64,000 bases of DNA. Source: Cronobacter sakazakii. GTDB taxonomy: Bacteria > Pseudomonadota > Gammaproteobacteria > Enterobacterales > Enterobacteriaceae. Made by a program: the position numbers and the translations under genes. This document shows, in pieces, positions 43,202 through 51,331 of the stretch (positions within the stretch are counted from its first letter, which is position 1; each line of letters starts with the position of its first letter). The stretch lies in the NCBI RefSeq assembly GCF_000982825.1, contig NZ_CP011047.1:1984001-2048000 (forward strand), read 5' to 3'. The notes beneath the pieces were generated by a model. That model searched no databases. It was given only the letters and a program-made list of their open reading frames with translations, and was not told the origin of the DNA.

Positions 43202-44392
43202 TTACAACACCTTATGCGGGCCGAAACATTCGTAATGAATGTTCTCTTTATTCACACCCATGCTCACTAACTGCTCCGCGGCGAACTGCATAAAATTCAC
43301 CGGGCCGCAAACATAAAACTGCATACCGGGCGTGGTCACTTGCGCCTTGCGATCGTGAAGCGCCATCAACCCTTCGCTGTTATAACGGCCCGCGCTGCGA
43401 TCGGCGTCGGTCGGCACGCGGTACCAGATATGGCTGGTAAAACGGGGGAGCGTCGCGCCGAGCTGCGCCACTTCATCGGTAAACGCATGCACATCGCCGC
43501 TTTCCGCCGCGTGATACCAGTTCACCTGCGCCGGATGCTGCGCGCTTGCCAGCGTATCGAGCATCGCCAGCATCGGCGTCTGACCCACACCCGCCGAGAT
43601 AAGCGTCACCGGCGTCTGCGGTTCAACATCCATAAAGAAATCGCCCGCAGGCGCGGCAAGGCGAATCACATCGCCCGGCTGCGCATGCTGATGCAGCCAG
43701 TTCGACACCTGGCCTTCGCCTTCGCGTTTCACCGCGATGCGGTAGCTTTTACCGTTCGGCTTGCGGGTGAGCGAATACTGGCGAATCTCCTGATGCGCAA
43801 ACCCCTGCGGCTTGATCCAGACGGCGGTGTACTGGCCGGGCAGGTAATCGGCGACCGGGCCGCCATCCACCGGTTCCAGCTCAAAGCTTGTGACAATGGC
43901 GCTCTGTGGCGTTTTATTCGCGATGCGGAATTCGCGCGTGCCTTCCCAGCCGCCGGTTTTCTGCGCGTTACTCTGGTAAATCTCGGCTTCGCGGTTAATA
44001 AACACGCCCGCCAGCACGCCATAGGCTTTGCCCCACGCGTCCAGCACTTCCTGGCCTGGGCTGAACATCTCATCGAGCGTCGCCAGCAGGTGCTCGCCCA
44101 CAATGTTGTACTGCTCCGGTTTGATATTAAAGCTGGTGTGCTTCTGGGCGATTTTCTCCACCGCTGGCAGCAGGGCCGCGAGGTTTTCGATATTGGTGGC
44201 GTAGGCGCAGATGGCGTTGAACAGCGCTTCACGCTGATCGCCATTGCGCTGGTTGCTCATGTTGAAAATCTCTTTCAGCTCCGGGTTGTGTGTAAACATC
44301 CGGTCATAAAAGTGCGCGGTGAGTTTCGGGCCAGTCTGCGCCAGCAGCGGGATGGTGGATTTCACGACGGCGATGGTTTGACTATCCAGCAT
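43202..44392 (-). CDS. hmp: flavohemoglobin Hmp, nitric oxide dioxygenase
   Basis: Detoxifies nitric oxide to nitrate using O2 and NAD(P)H. It is 396 residues as E. coli. The globin domain (1-140) has the proximal heme His in AQKHTSFNIKPEQY; the FAD domain has RQYSLTRKPNGKSYR; the NAD domain has LISAGVGQTPMLAML and the end YVCGPVNFM...ECFGPHKVL. An NsrR operator lies just upstream at 44417-44439. Divergent from glyA. Confidence 0.97.
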   Translation of the reverse strand: MLDSQTIAVVKSTIPLLAQTGPKLTAHFYDRMFTHNPELKEIFNMSNQRNGDQREALFNAICAYATNIENLAALLPAVEKIAQKHTSFNIKPEQYNIVGEHLLATLDEMFSPGQEVLDAWGKAYGVLAGVFINREAEIYQSNAQKTGGWEGTREFRIANKTPQSAIVTSFELEPVDGGPVADYLPGQYTAVWIKPQGFAHQEIRQYSLTRKPNGKSYRIAVKREGEGQVSNWLHQHAQPGDVIRLAAPAGDFFMDVEPQTPVTLISAGVGQTPMLAMLDTLASAQHPAQVNWYHAAESGDVHAFTDEVAQLGATLPRFTSHIWYRVPTDADRSAGRYNSEGLMALHDRKAQVTTPGMQFYVCGPVNFMQFAAEQLVSMGVNKENIHYECFGPHKVL

Positions 44393-44416
44393 GGTTGCTT
44401 CCTTCCGTTTTTCTAT

Positions 44417-44439
44417 AAAATGTATTTTAAATGCATCTT
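44417..44439 (-). promoter_or_regulatory. NsrR operator of hmp
   Basis: Inverted repeat with 11-bp arms, 44417-44427 and 44429-44439, around one central base. On the hmp strand the first arm is AAGATGCATTT and the second AAATACATTTT, close to the NsrR consensus. It lies 25 bp upstream of the hmp start, so it should repress hmp until nitric oxide removes NsrR. Confidence 0.87.
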
Positions 44440-44581
44440 ATAAAAATACCTGCACGCTGTAAATGGTTTTATCAAGCCTGGGGAAAACACCACGGCGTAT
44501 GAAAAAACGACAGGTTGAAAATGAAAATAAGTCGCGTAAACGGCACGTTTGCTTAATCGTTCAAACCCTTGCGCCACGCCA

Positions 44582-44597
44582 TGCCAAACGTTTGCGT
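44582..44597 (+). promoter_or_regulatory. PurR operator of glyA
   Basis: TGCCAAACGTTTGCGT matches 13 of 16 bases of ACGCAAACGTTTGCGT including the whole core. E. coli glyA is also PurR-controlled. It is about 115 bp before the glyA start. MetR sites, known in E. coli, were not recognised with confidence here. Confidence 0.78.
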
Positions 44598-44713
44598 AAA
44601 AACCTCTGTCAAGCCCTATCTTCACGCTGCCAATCGGTTTACACTGTTGGCCGTCGCCCAAAAGGGCCCCTAATTGCAGTACATTTTATTGTCAGCTGAG
44701 TCAGGAGATGCGG

Positions 44714-45967
44714 ATGTTAAAGCGTGAAATGAACATTGCCGATTATGATGCCGAACTGTGGCAGGCTATGGAGCAGGAAAAAGTACGTCAGGAAGAGCAC
44801 ATCGAACTGATCGCCTCCGAAAACTACACCAGCCCGCGCGTGATGCAGGCGCAGGGCTCTCAGCTGACCAACAAATATGCCGAAGGTTATCCGGGCAAGC
44901 GCTACTACGGCGGCTGCGAATATGTGGATATCGTTGAGCAACTGGCGATTGACCGCGCGAAAGAACTCTTCGGCGCTGACTACGCTAACGTGCAGCCGCA
45001 CTCCGGTTCTCAGGCCAACTTCGCGGTTTACACCGCGCTGCTGCAACCGGGCGATACCGTTCTTGGTATGAACCTGGCGCAGGGCGGCCACCTGACTCAC
45101 GGCTCCCCGGTTAACTTCTCCGGTAAGCTCTACAACATCATTCCTTACGGTATCGACGAGTCTGGCAAAATCGATTACGAGGACATGGCGAAGCAGGCGA
45201 AAGAGCACAAACCGAAAATGATCATCGGTGGTTTCTCCGCGTACTCCGGCATTGTTGACTGGGCAAAAATGCGTGAAATCGCTGACAGCATCGGCGCATA
45301 CCTGTTCGTCGATATGGCGCACGTGGCGGGCCTGATTGCCGCAGGCGTCTACCCGAACCCGGTTCCGCACGCGCACGTCGTGACCACCACCACTCATAAA
45401 ACGCTGGCTGGCCCGCGCGGTGGTCTGATCCTCGCCAAAGGCGGCAGCGAAGAGCTGTACAAAAAACTGAACTCTGCCGTGTTCCCGAGCGCGCAGGGCG
45501 GCCCGCTGATGCACGTTATCGCGGCGAAAGCGGTCGCGCTGAAAGAAGCGATGGAGCCGGAGTTCAAAACCTACCAGCAGCAGGTGGCCAAAAACGCCAA
45601 AGCGATGGTGGAAGTGTTCCTGAACCGCGGCTACAAAGTGGTTTCCGGCGGTACGGAAAACCACCTGTTCCTGCTGGATCTGGTTGATAAAAACCTGACC
45701 GGTAAAGAAGCGGACGCCGCACTTGGCCGCGCCAACATCACCGTTAACAAAAACAGCGTGCCGAACGATCCGAAGAGCCCGTTCGTCACCTCCGGCATCC
45801 GTATCGGTTCTCCGGCGGTCACACGTCGCGGCTTTAAAGAAGCCGAAGTTAAAGAGCTGGCAGGCTGGATGTGCGACATCCTGGACAACATCAATGACGA
45901 AGCGGTTATCGAGCGCGTCAAAGGTAAAGTACTGGATATCTGCGCACGCTTCCCGGTTTACGCGTAA
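44714..45967 (+). CDS. glyA: serine hydroxymethyltransferase GlyA
   Basis: Pyridoxal-phosphate enzyme making glycine and methylene-tetrahydrofolate from serine; main one-carbon source. It is 417 residues, like E. coli. The PLP lysine is in [16 protein letters not shown] (Lys229 in E. coli numbering). The start [12 protein letters not shown] is used; a GTG/ATG two codons earlier is also in frame. One residue differs from E. coli in a conserved loop: [11 protein letters not shown] where E. coli has NLAHGGHLTHG. PurR box upstream, strong terminator downstream. Confidence 0.97.
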
Positions 45968-45985
45968 GCGTTCACTCACTGCTGA

Positions 45986-46010
45986 AGGCCGCCTCGCGCG
46001 GCCTTTTTTT
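45986..46010 (+). terminator. glyA terminator
   Basis: Stem AGGCCGC-CTCGC-GCGGCCT followed by seven T residues, about 20 bp after the glyA stop. Confidence 0.9.
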
Positions 46011-46038
46011 ATGGGGCTACGGTAGACAGGAGGCGGCC

Positions 46039-46401
46039 ATGCGTATTCAGGCATTCGCGACGCTGACGGGGCTTGGCGTTCATACGCTGCGCTATTACGA
46101 AAAGCTCGGTTTGCTGGTGCCGGCGCGTAATGCGAGCGGGCATCGCGACTATTCTCGTTCGGATCTCGACTGGGCGGCGTTTATTAAACGGTTAAAGGCG
46201 ACCGATATGCCGCTGGAGGAGATTCAGCGCTACGCCCTCTTGCGCGCGCAGGGGGAGACGACCGCTGGCGCACGTCGTGAACTGCTGGCGCATCACGCGC
46301 AGCGGCTCGAAGCCCGGCTCGCGGAGCAGGCAGACCATCTGGCGCGCCTGAAAGAGAAAATGGCCTATTACGATGAAACGCTGTTAAAAAACAGCGCTTG
46401 A
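46039..46401 (+). CDS. MerR-family transcriptional regulator
   Basis: A 120-residue MerR-type regulator. N-terminal winged HTH: MRIQAFATLTGLGVHTLRYYEKLGLL, with the typical R-Y-Y-E-K/R-LGL core; then a dimerisation helix (LLAHHAQRLEARLAEQADHLARLKEKMAYYDE). There are no cysteines in the C-terminal part, so it is unlikely to sense metals by the CueR/MerR mode. Ribosome site AGGAGG directly before the start. Its stop codon lies inside a 19-bp-spacer promoter that leads into the next gene, so it very probably controls that gene. Confidence 0.88.
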   Translation: MRIQAFATLTGLGVHTLRYYEKLGLLVPARNASGHRDYSRSDLDWAAFIKRLKATDMPLEEIQRYALLRAQGETTAGARRELLAHHAQRLEARLAEQADHLARLKEKMAYYDETLLKNSA

Positions 46402-46428
46402 CCTGGAGTTAACTCGAAGGCTTACCGT
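46398..46428 (+). promoter_or_regulatory. MerR-type promoter with 19-bp spacer
   Basis: -35 TTGACC at 46398-46403 and -10 TACCGT at 46423-46428 are separated by 19 bp, the overlong spacing typical of MerR-activated promoters. The spacer contains an imperfect dyad ACCTGGAGTT / AACTCGAAGG (7 of 10 pairs). It overlaps the stop codon of the regulator gene and drives the downstream gene. Confidence 0.75.
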
Positions 46429-46456
46429 TATCTCAACCACACAAAAGGAGAACGGT

Positions 46457-46834
46457 ATGACTTCATCACGTTACGAGGCAGGCCTCGCGCGGCTGTCTGA
46501 AATCGACGGCGCGGCAGGGGAAAATGTCATTAAAGCGCTGGCCGATATCGCGCCGGATCTGGGGCGCTACGTCATTGAATTCGGCTTTGGCGATATCTAC
46601 AGCAGGCCGGGGCTGTCGCTGAAAAGCCGGGAGCTCGCGACCGTCGCGGCGCTTACCGCGCTTGGCCACGCGCAGCCGCAGCTGGCGGTGCATCTGCACG
46701 CGGCGCTGAATGTCGGCTGCACCCGCGAAGAGATTATTGAAGTCATCATCCAGATTGCGCTCTATGCCGGTTTCCCGGCGGCGCTGAATGCGATGTTTAC
46801 CGCCAAAAAGGTCTTTGCCGAGGCGGGCATATAA
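46457..46834 (+). CDS. carboxymuconolactone decarboxylase family protein
   Basis: A 125-residue all-helical protein of the CMD/AhpD superfamily: GLSLKSRELATVAALTALGHAQPQLAVHLHAALNVGCTREEI with the usual HLHAAL motif. It lacks the CxxC pair of AhpD, so it is more like PcaC-type or stand-alone CMD proteins than an alkylhydroperoxidase. Substrate unknown. Ribosome site AAAGGAG before the start. Paired with the MerR gene; it may answer a reactive organic compound (inference). Confidence 0.85.
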   Translation: MTSSRYEAGLARLSEIDGAAGENVIKALADIAPDLGRYVIEFGFGDIYSRPGLSLKSRELATVAALTALGHAQPQLAVHLHAALNVGCTREEIIEVIIQIALYAGFPAALNAMFTAKKVFAEAGI

Positions 46835-46957
46835 CAGGACAGGCCGCTGCGGCGGCCTCATTACGCAGTAAAAGCGAATTGTTATTAACGTGTTATGCAT
46901 CGCTTGCAACCCCTGCGCTTTCCCGCCAGACTAACGCCTGCGAAACGGGAGGGAATC

Positions 46958-48097
46958 ATGGTGTTGCAATCCACGCGCTGGCTGGCGCTCAGCTATTTCA
47001 CCTATTTTTTCAGCTACGGTATTTTCCTGCCGTTCTGGAGCGTCTGGCTCGCAGGCGTCGGCGTCGCGCCGGAAACTATCGGCCTATTGCTCGGCTCCGG
47101 CCTGATTGCACGTTTTCTTGGCAGCCTGCTGCTGGCACCGCGCGTCAAAGATCCTTCCCGTTTAGTGTTTGCGCTGCGCCTGCTTGCATTGCTGACGCTC
47201 GTTTTCGCGCTCGGCTTCTGGTTCGGGCATCAGACCGCCTGGCTGTTTGTCGTGCTGGTGGGCTTTAACCTCTTTTTCTCGCCGCTGGTGCCGCTCACCG
47301 ACGCGCTCGCCGCCACCTGGCAGCGTCAAATAGCGATGGATTACGGGCGAGTGCGGCTGTGGGGATCGCTGGCGTTTGTGATTGGCTCGGCGCTCACCGG
47401 CAAGCTGGTAAGCGTCTACGATTACCGCGCTATTCTGGCGCTGCTGTCGCTCGGCGTGGCGTCAATGCTTATCGGGATGTTGCTGAAACCCTCCGTGATG
47501 CCGCAGGGCGAAGCGCGTCATAACGAGGCCGCAGGCTGGCCGGTATGGCGCAAGTTAATGGTTGAAAACTGGCGTTTTCTCGCCTGCGTAAGCCTGCTTC
47601 AGGGCGCGCACGCGGCCTACTACGGCTTCAGCGCCATTTACTGGCAGAGTAAAGGCTATTCCGCCTCGGTCGTGGGGTATCTGTGGTCGCTCGGCGTGGT
47701 GGCGGAAATTATCATCTTCGCGCTCAGTAAACGGCTTTTCAGCCGGTTTGGCGCGCGCGATCTGCTGCTGCTCTCCGGCGTGCTGGGGATTATCCGCTGG
47801 GGAATGATGGGCTGGACGACCGCGCTGCCGTGGCTCATCGTGGCGCAGATCCTGCACTGCGGGAGCTTCTCCATCTGCCATCTGGCGGCGATGCGCTATA
47901 TCGCCGCCCGCGAAGGCTCAGAAATCATCCGGCTACAGTCGGTCTACTCCGCCGTCGCGATGGGCGGCGGGATTGCGGTGATGACCGTCTTCGCAGGCTT
48001 CCTGTATCAGCACCTCGCAGGCGGCGTCTTCTGGGTGATGGCGCTGGTTGCGCTGCCCGCGCTCTTCCTGCGCCCGAAAGTCGTGGCGCGCGCTTAA
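46958..48097 (+). CDS. hcaT: MFS transporter HcaT
   Basis: Predicted 3-phenylpropionate/aromatic acid symporter of the major facilitator superfamily, 379 residues as E. coli HcaT, about 12 membrane helices (from ALSYFTYFFSYGIFLPFWSVW). The start at 46958 follows CGGGAGGGAATC; a longer frame is not used. In E. coli it adjoins hcaR and the hcaEFCBD dioxygenase operon; none of these is here, so its substrate may differ. Its stop shares the palindrome TTAA with that of convergent csiE. Confidence 0.93.
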   Translation: MVLQSTRWLALSYFTYFFSYGIFLPFWSVWLAGVGVAPETIGLLLGSGLIARFLGSLLLAPRVKDPSRLVFALRLLALLTLVFALGFWFGHQTAWLFVVLVGFNLFFSPLVPLTDALAATWQRQIAMDYGRVRLWGSLAFVIGSALTGKLVSVYDYRAILALLSLGVASMLIGMLLKPSVMPQGEARHNEAAGWPVWRKLMVENWRFLACVSLLQGAHAAYYGFSAIYWQSKGYSASVVGYLWSLGVVAEIIIFALSKRLFSRFGARDLLLLSGVLGIIRWGMMGWTTALPWLIVAQILHCGSFSICHLAAMRYIAAREGSEIIRLQSVYSAVAMGGGIAVMTVFAGFLYQHLAGGVFWVMALVALPALFLRPKVVARA

Positions 48098-49374
48098 GCC
48101 TCCAGAATCTCGCGTATCCGCTGCTGCTGGTGTTCACCGAGCGGCAGCGTCGCGTGAATGAGCGGCGGCGAGAAGAGCGGCAGCGAGGTGGTGTATGGCG
48201 TCACAATCAGCGCCACCTCTTTCGGCGCGCCTTCCTGCTGGAAGGTATGCAGCGTCAGATGTTTGATGTTGAGCGGCAGCAGGGTAAGTTCCCGTAGCTG
48301 CTGCTCGATTTCTGCCTCAAGCGCAGGGTCGTTGCCCGTCAGCAGCAGCACCTGTTTTTCATGCAGATCCGCCTCCTGCATCAGCCACGCGCCGAAAATC
48401 ACCGCCACCAGCCCGACTTCTTCATCAGAAAACGTCACCCGGTACTCTTCCTCAAAGCTATCAAACGCTTTGCGGGTGGTGCGCATCAGGCGCGGATAGA
48501 GACGGTTAATCTCTTCCGGCAGCGCGTTATCGATACCGATGCCGAACAGGCTGCGGTCAAGCGCCTGGCAGAGATGAATATAGAGCTGATCCGCAAGTCC
48601 CTGCTCATCGCTGAACGCCATGCCGGAGAGCTCGCGAAAGCGGGCAATCAGCGAAAGCACGGCGTGACGCAGCCGGTGATCTTCCGGGTGCGCGTCGCGC
48701 AGCGGATCGGGCGTGCGCAGCATCATAAAGAGCAGTGCCAGAAAGCAGTGTTCGTTCACGTGCGGCGACTGCGCGACGCGGCGCTGCCAGTGGCGGACTA
48801 TCTCCTGCGCGGCGAGAAACTCGGCGCGAGCGCGCATCCAGAGCTGTTGCGGTTCGGTGAATTCCGGCGTCTGGCCGTAATGGTGCTGCACCAGGCAGTA
48901 TTGCAGGTAGAGGCGCAGGAACTGTACGTCGCGCGGCTCGAACTGGCGGTTCAGGCGACGCGCGCAAAGGTTGACCAGCGCGTGTAAATTCGTATCGTCA
49001 TACAGCGCTGTCGCGATGCCGTGCTGGCGAAGCTCGTTTTTCAGCGCGGGCGTGAAATGCTGCTGGATAAACTCGGGGCACAGGCGCAGCGCCCGGCGCA
49101 GCCAGTGCAGCAGGCAGAGGCGTCTGTCTAACGCCGTGCCTTCAATCCGGTAGCTGCCGTCCTGCTGGGTGATAATACTCAGGCGGTGATACCGCTTAAT
49201 TTCGTCGCCGGTTTCGGCAATGTCCTGACGGGCGATGGCGCCGTCAACGCCATTCAGCCGGCCTAACATTTCCGGCGTGATGGTTTGCCCCGGCAGATAG
49301 AGCATTAAAAGCACCTGGCAGCGGCGCTGCGGACTGGAGAGCACAGATGGTGGAGGGCAGAGCAGAGTCATCAT
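48094..49374 (-). CDS. csiE: stationary-phase inducible protein CsiE
   Basis: A 426-residue protein, the same length as E. coli CsiE. It resembles PTS-regulation-domain (PRD) antiterminator-type proteins: an N-terminal winged helix-like part (VLSSPQRRCQVLLML) and C-terminal region SDEEVGLVAVIFGAWLMQE. In E. coli it is induced in stationary phase by RpoS and cAMP-CRP; its role is unknown. It is divergent from the zevA-like gene, with about 125 bp between. Confidence 0.93.
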   Translation of the reverse strand: MMTLLCPPPSVLSSPQRRCQVLLMLYLPGQTITPEMLGRLNGVDGAIARQDIAETGDEIKRYHRLSIITQQDGSYRIEGTALDRRLCLLHWLRRALRLCPEFIQQHFTPALKNELRQHGIATALYDDTNLHALVNLCARRLNRQFEPRDVQFLRLYLQYCLVQHHYGQTPEFTEPQQLWMRARAEFLAAQEIVRHWQRRVAQSPHVNEHCFLALLFMMLRTPDPLRDAHPEDHRLRHAVLSLIARFRELSGMAFSDEQGLADQLYIHLCQALDRSLFGIGIDNALPEEINRLYPRLMRTTRKAFDSFEEEYRVTFSDEEVGLVAVIFGAWLMQEADLHEKQVLLLTGNDPALEAEIEQQLRELTLLPLNIKHLTLHTFQQEGAPKEVALIVTPYTTSLPLFSPPLIHATLPLGEHQQQRIREILEA

Positions 49375-49499
49375 CCGTTTTGTCCAGTGAGTGAGAATAT
49401 TGCTAAGAATAGCTAAAGGATTATTGAATGCCGTTCAGGGTGCCCAGTTTGATCGCGGAATTCTGGCTGGCTCACAGAATTTTTCGCCAGAGGAAGATA

Positions 49500-50147
49500 A
49501 TGAGCGCTCGTCTTTACCGGTTAATGTGTGCTGCGGCTGTAGTATCGCTGTTTCCGGCGCAGGAGGCGCTGGCGCATCCGCACAGTTTTATCTCGTTGAA
49601 AACCGACATCGTCAGCGAAGCGGGACAGATAACGGCGCTGAAAATGCGCTGGAAAATGGATGAAATCACTTCAGCGGATCTACTGTATGACGCAGGCGAC
49701 GCCGCGCCCGGTTCGCCGGTGTGGAAAAAGCTGGCGGCGGAAGTAATGGCGAATGTTATCGGACAGCATTATTTCACCGAGTTCTGGCACAACGGGCAGA
49801 AGGTGAAATTCGCCGCCACGCCGCTGGCGTATGGTCTGGCACGCGAAGGGCATCAGGCAGTGCTGACTTTCACGCTGCCGCTCGCGCATCCGCAAAAAGC
49901 CTCAGGCGCGCGCTATACGTTCGCCACGTTCGATCCCACCTATTATGTGTCGATGAGTTATGACGCACCGGGCGATGTGACGCTCAGTGCTGAGCTGCGC
50001 GAGCGTTGCAAGGTGGCGGTGAAAACGCCGCAGCCGGATGCCGCCGTGCAGGATTTCGCGCTGTCCCTCGATAAATCTGACGCGCCGCCGGAAGATATGG
50101 ATTTAGGCAAACAATTCGCTCAGGAGGTGACGTTGCAATGTCAGTGA
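49500..50147 (+). CDS. DUF1007 periplasmic protein, ZevA-like
   Basis: A 215-residue secreted protein of the DUF1007 family. Signal peptide MSARLYRLMCAAAVVSLFPA with likely cleavage after ALA, leaving an N-terminal HPHSF, a possible metal-binding histidine pair. The start at 49500 follows AGAGGAAGATA; an in-frame ATG at 49428 would bury the signal. It overlaps the next gene by ten bases. The pair resembles zevA-zevB of Haemophilus influenzae, needed for zinc use, so a role in metal handling is likely but the metal is not shown. Confidence 0.82.
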   Translation: MSARLYRLMCAAAVVSLFPAQEALAHPHSFISLKTDIVSEAGQITALKMRWKMDEITSADLLYDAGDAAPGSPVWKKLAAEVMANVIGQHYFTEFWHNGQKVKFAATPLAYGLAREGHQAVLTFTLPLAHPQKASGARYTFATFDPTYYVSMSYDAPGDVTLSAELRERCKVAVKTPQPDAAVQDFALSLDKSDAPPEDMDLGKQFAQEVTLQCQ

Positions 50148-51115
50148 TTTCAACGCCGCTCGCGACCCGCCGCTGGCTGCATTTCTGGCCGCTGGCGCTC
50201 TTTGTTGTGCTGGCGCTCGGCGCGGGCGTCTGGCTGTGGCTTGAGTGGCCGCAGGTGCTGATGAAAAGCACCGTCTGGCAGCGCGATATTAACCGCGAGA
50301 TGAGTGCACTGCTTCAGCAGGTGGCGGAAAACCCGACGCGCGCGGGCAGTTCGCTGCTGCTGTTTAGCCTGGTTTATGGCGTGCTGCACGCGCTGGGGCC
50401 GGGTCATGGCAAAGTGGTGATCGCCACCTGGCTTGCCACACATCCGTCGCGCCTGAAAACCAGCCTGCAACTGACGTTCGCGTCGTCATTACTGCAGGGG
50501 CTGGTGGCGATTGCGCTGGTGACGGTAGTGCTGACGGTGCTGGCGCTGCCCTCGCGGCAACTGCATTTGAGCGGGTACTGGCTGGAGAAGGGGAGCTATC
50601 TGCTGGTCGGCGCGCTGGGGTTGCTGCTTTGCTGGCGTGCGGTGAAAACGCTGCGCGGGCTGGTGCGGCGTCCGGTGTTTACCGCGTTTACGCCACACCA
50701 TACGCACAGCAACACCTGCGGCTGCGGGCATCAGCATGTGCCGTCGCAGGCGCAGCTTGAGCGCGGTGAGGACTGGCGCGCGAGGCTGATGGTGGTGCTC
50801 TCGATGGGGATGCGGCCCTGTTCCGGCGCGCTGATGGTGCTGTTGTTCAGTAAAGTGATTGGGGTGTTTAGCTGGGGTGTTGCGTCAGCGCTGGCGATGG
50901 CGGCGGGAACGTCATTAACTATCTCAGCCATCGCGATGTTTGTGCACAGCTTCCGGCATCTGGCGGCGCGGCTCGGCGGGCAGAAAACGCCCCCGTTGTG
51001 GCGGCGAACGGGCGGGGCGACGCTGGCGCTCGCCGGCGGCGTGGTGTTGGTCGTCGCCGCGCTGGTGATGTGGTCAGGCGCAGCGCCCGTCGCGCAGGGG
51101 TTGAGAGCGTTTTAG
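50138..51115 (+). CDS. NicO/RcnA-family metal transporter, ZevB-like
   Basis: A 325-residue inner-membrane protein of the nickel/cobalt transporter (NicO) family. It has about six to seven membrane segments. Motifs: LVYGVLHALGPGHGKVVIATWL in the second segment and VVLSMGMRPCSGALMVLLFS later. Between them is a histidine/cysteine loop (HHTHSNTCGCGHQH, residues about 188-201) likely to bind metal. Coupled to the DUF1007 gene by a ten-base overlap. Zinc, nickel or cobalt are possible; direction of transport is not determinable from sequence. Confidence 0.85.
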   Translation: MSVISTPLATRRWLHFWPLALFVVLALGAGVWLWLEWPQVLMKSTVWQRDINREMSALLQQVAENPTRAGSSLLLFSLVYGVLHALGPGHGKVVIATWLATHPSRLKTSLQLTFASSLLQGLVAIALVTVVLTVLALPSRQLHLSGYWLEKGSYLLVGALGLLLCWRAVKTLRGLVRRPVFTAFTPHHTHSNTCGCGHQHVPSQAQLERGEDWRARLMVVLSMGMRPCSGALMVLLFSKVIGVFSWGVASALAMAAGTSLTISAIAMFVHSFRHLAARLGGQKTPPLWRRTGGATLALAGGVVLVVAALVMWSGAAPVAQGLRAF

Positions 51116-51124
51116 ACGCGACAC

Positions 51125-51154
51125 GGCGGGTGCGCATTCGCTTACCCGCCCTAC
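51125..51154 (-). repeat. REP-like element, minus orientation
   Basis: GGCGGGTGCGCATTCGC / TTACCCGCC followed by CTAC, the reverse of the GTAG-tailed element. First of three copies between the zevB-like gene and suhB. Confidence 0.78.
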
Positions 51155-51176
51155 GAAATTAGCGGGTTTAATGCAA

Positions 51177-51196
51177 GGTGGGTAAGCGCACCCACC
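51177..51196 (+). repeat. shortened REP-like element
   Basis: GGTGGGTAAGCGCACCCACC: same palindrome with about five bases missing from the loop and no GTAG before it. Middle of the three copies. Confidence 0.7.
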
Positions 51197-51218
51197 AGGT
51201 CAGTTGGGATTTTTGCAC

Positions 51219-51247
51219 GTAGGGTGGGTAAGCGTAGCGCACCCACC
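51219..51247 (+). repeat. GTAG-tailed REP-like element
   Basis: GTAG followed by GGTGGGTAAGC / GTAGCGCACCCACC. Third copy, facing the first one. Together they make an inverted pair with a degenerate element inside. Confidence 0.78.
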
Positions 51248-51280
51248 GGCTGACGAAATCTCACGCGCCAAAAAACCAAC

Positions 51281-51317
51281 AAAAAAGGCAGGCCGCTTAC
51301 GCGTACCTGCCTTTTTT
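51281..51317. terminator. bidirectional terminator between the zevB-like gene and suhB
   Basis: Stem GGCAGG / CCTGCC (51287-51311) with extended pairing of a six-A run before and a six-T run after, so both strands end in a T tract. Confidence 0.85.
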
Positions 51318-51331
51318 GTGCCGGGAAACGA

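Noticed and set aside
42911..43235. Several 65-105-residue frames on both strands
   Set aside because: They are translations of the 51-bp tandem repeat, open because the unit is a multiple of three.
44717..46054. 445-residue minus-strand frame
   Set aside because: Antisense of glyA and its terminator.
46840..46857. GC hairpin after the CMD gene as terminator
   Set aside because: GGCCGC/GCGGCC pairs but no T tract follows; too weak to call.
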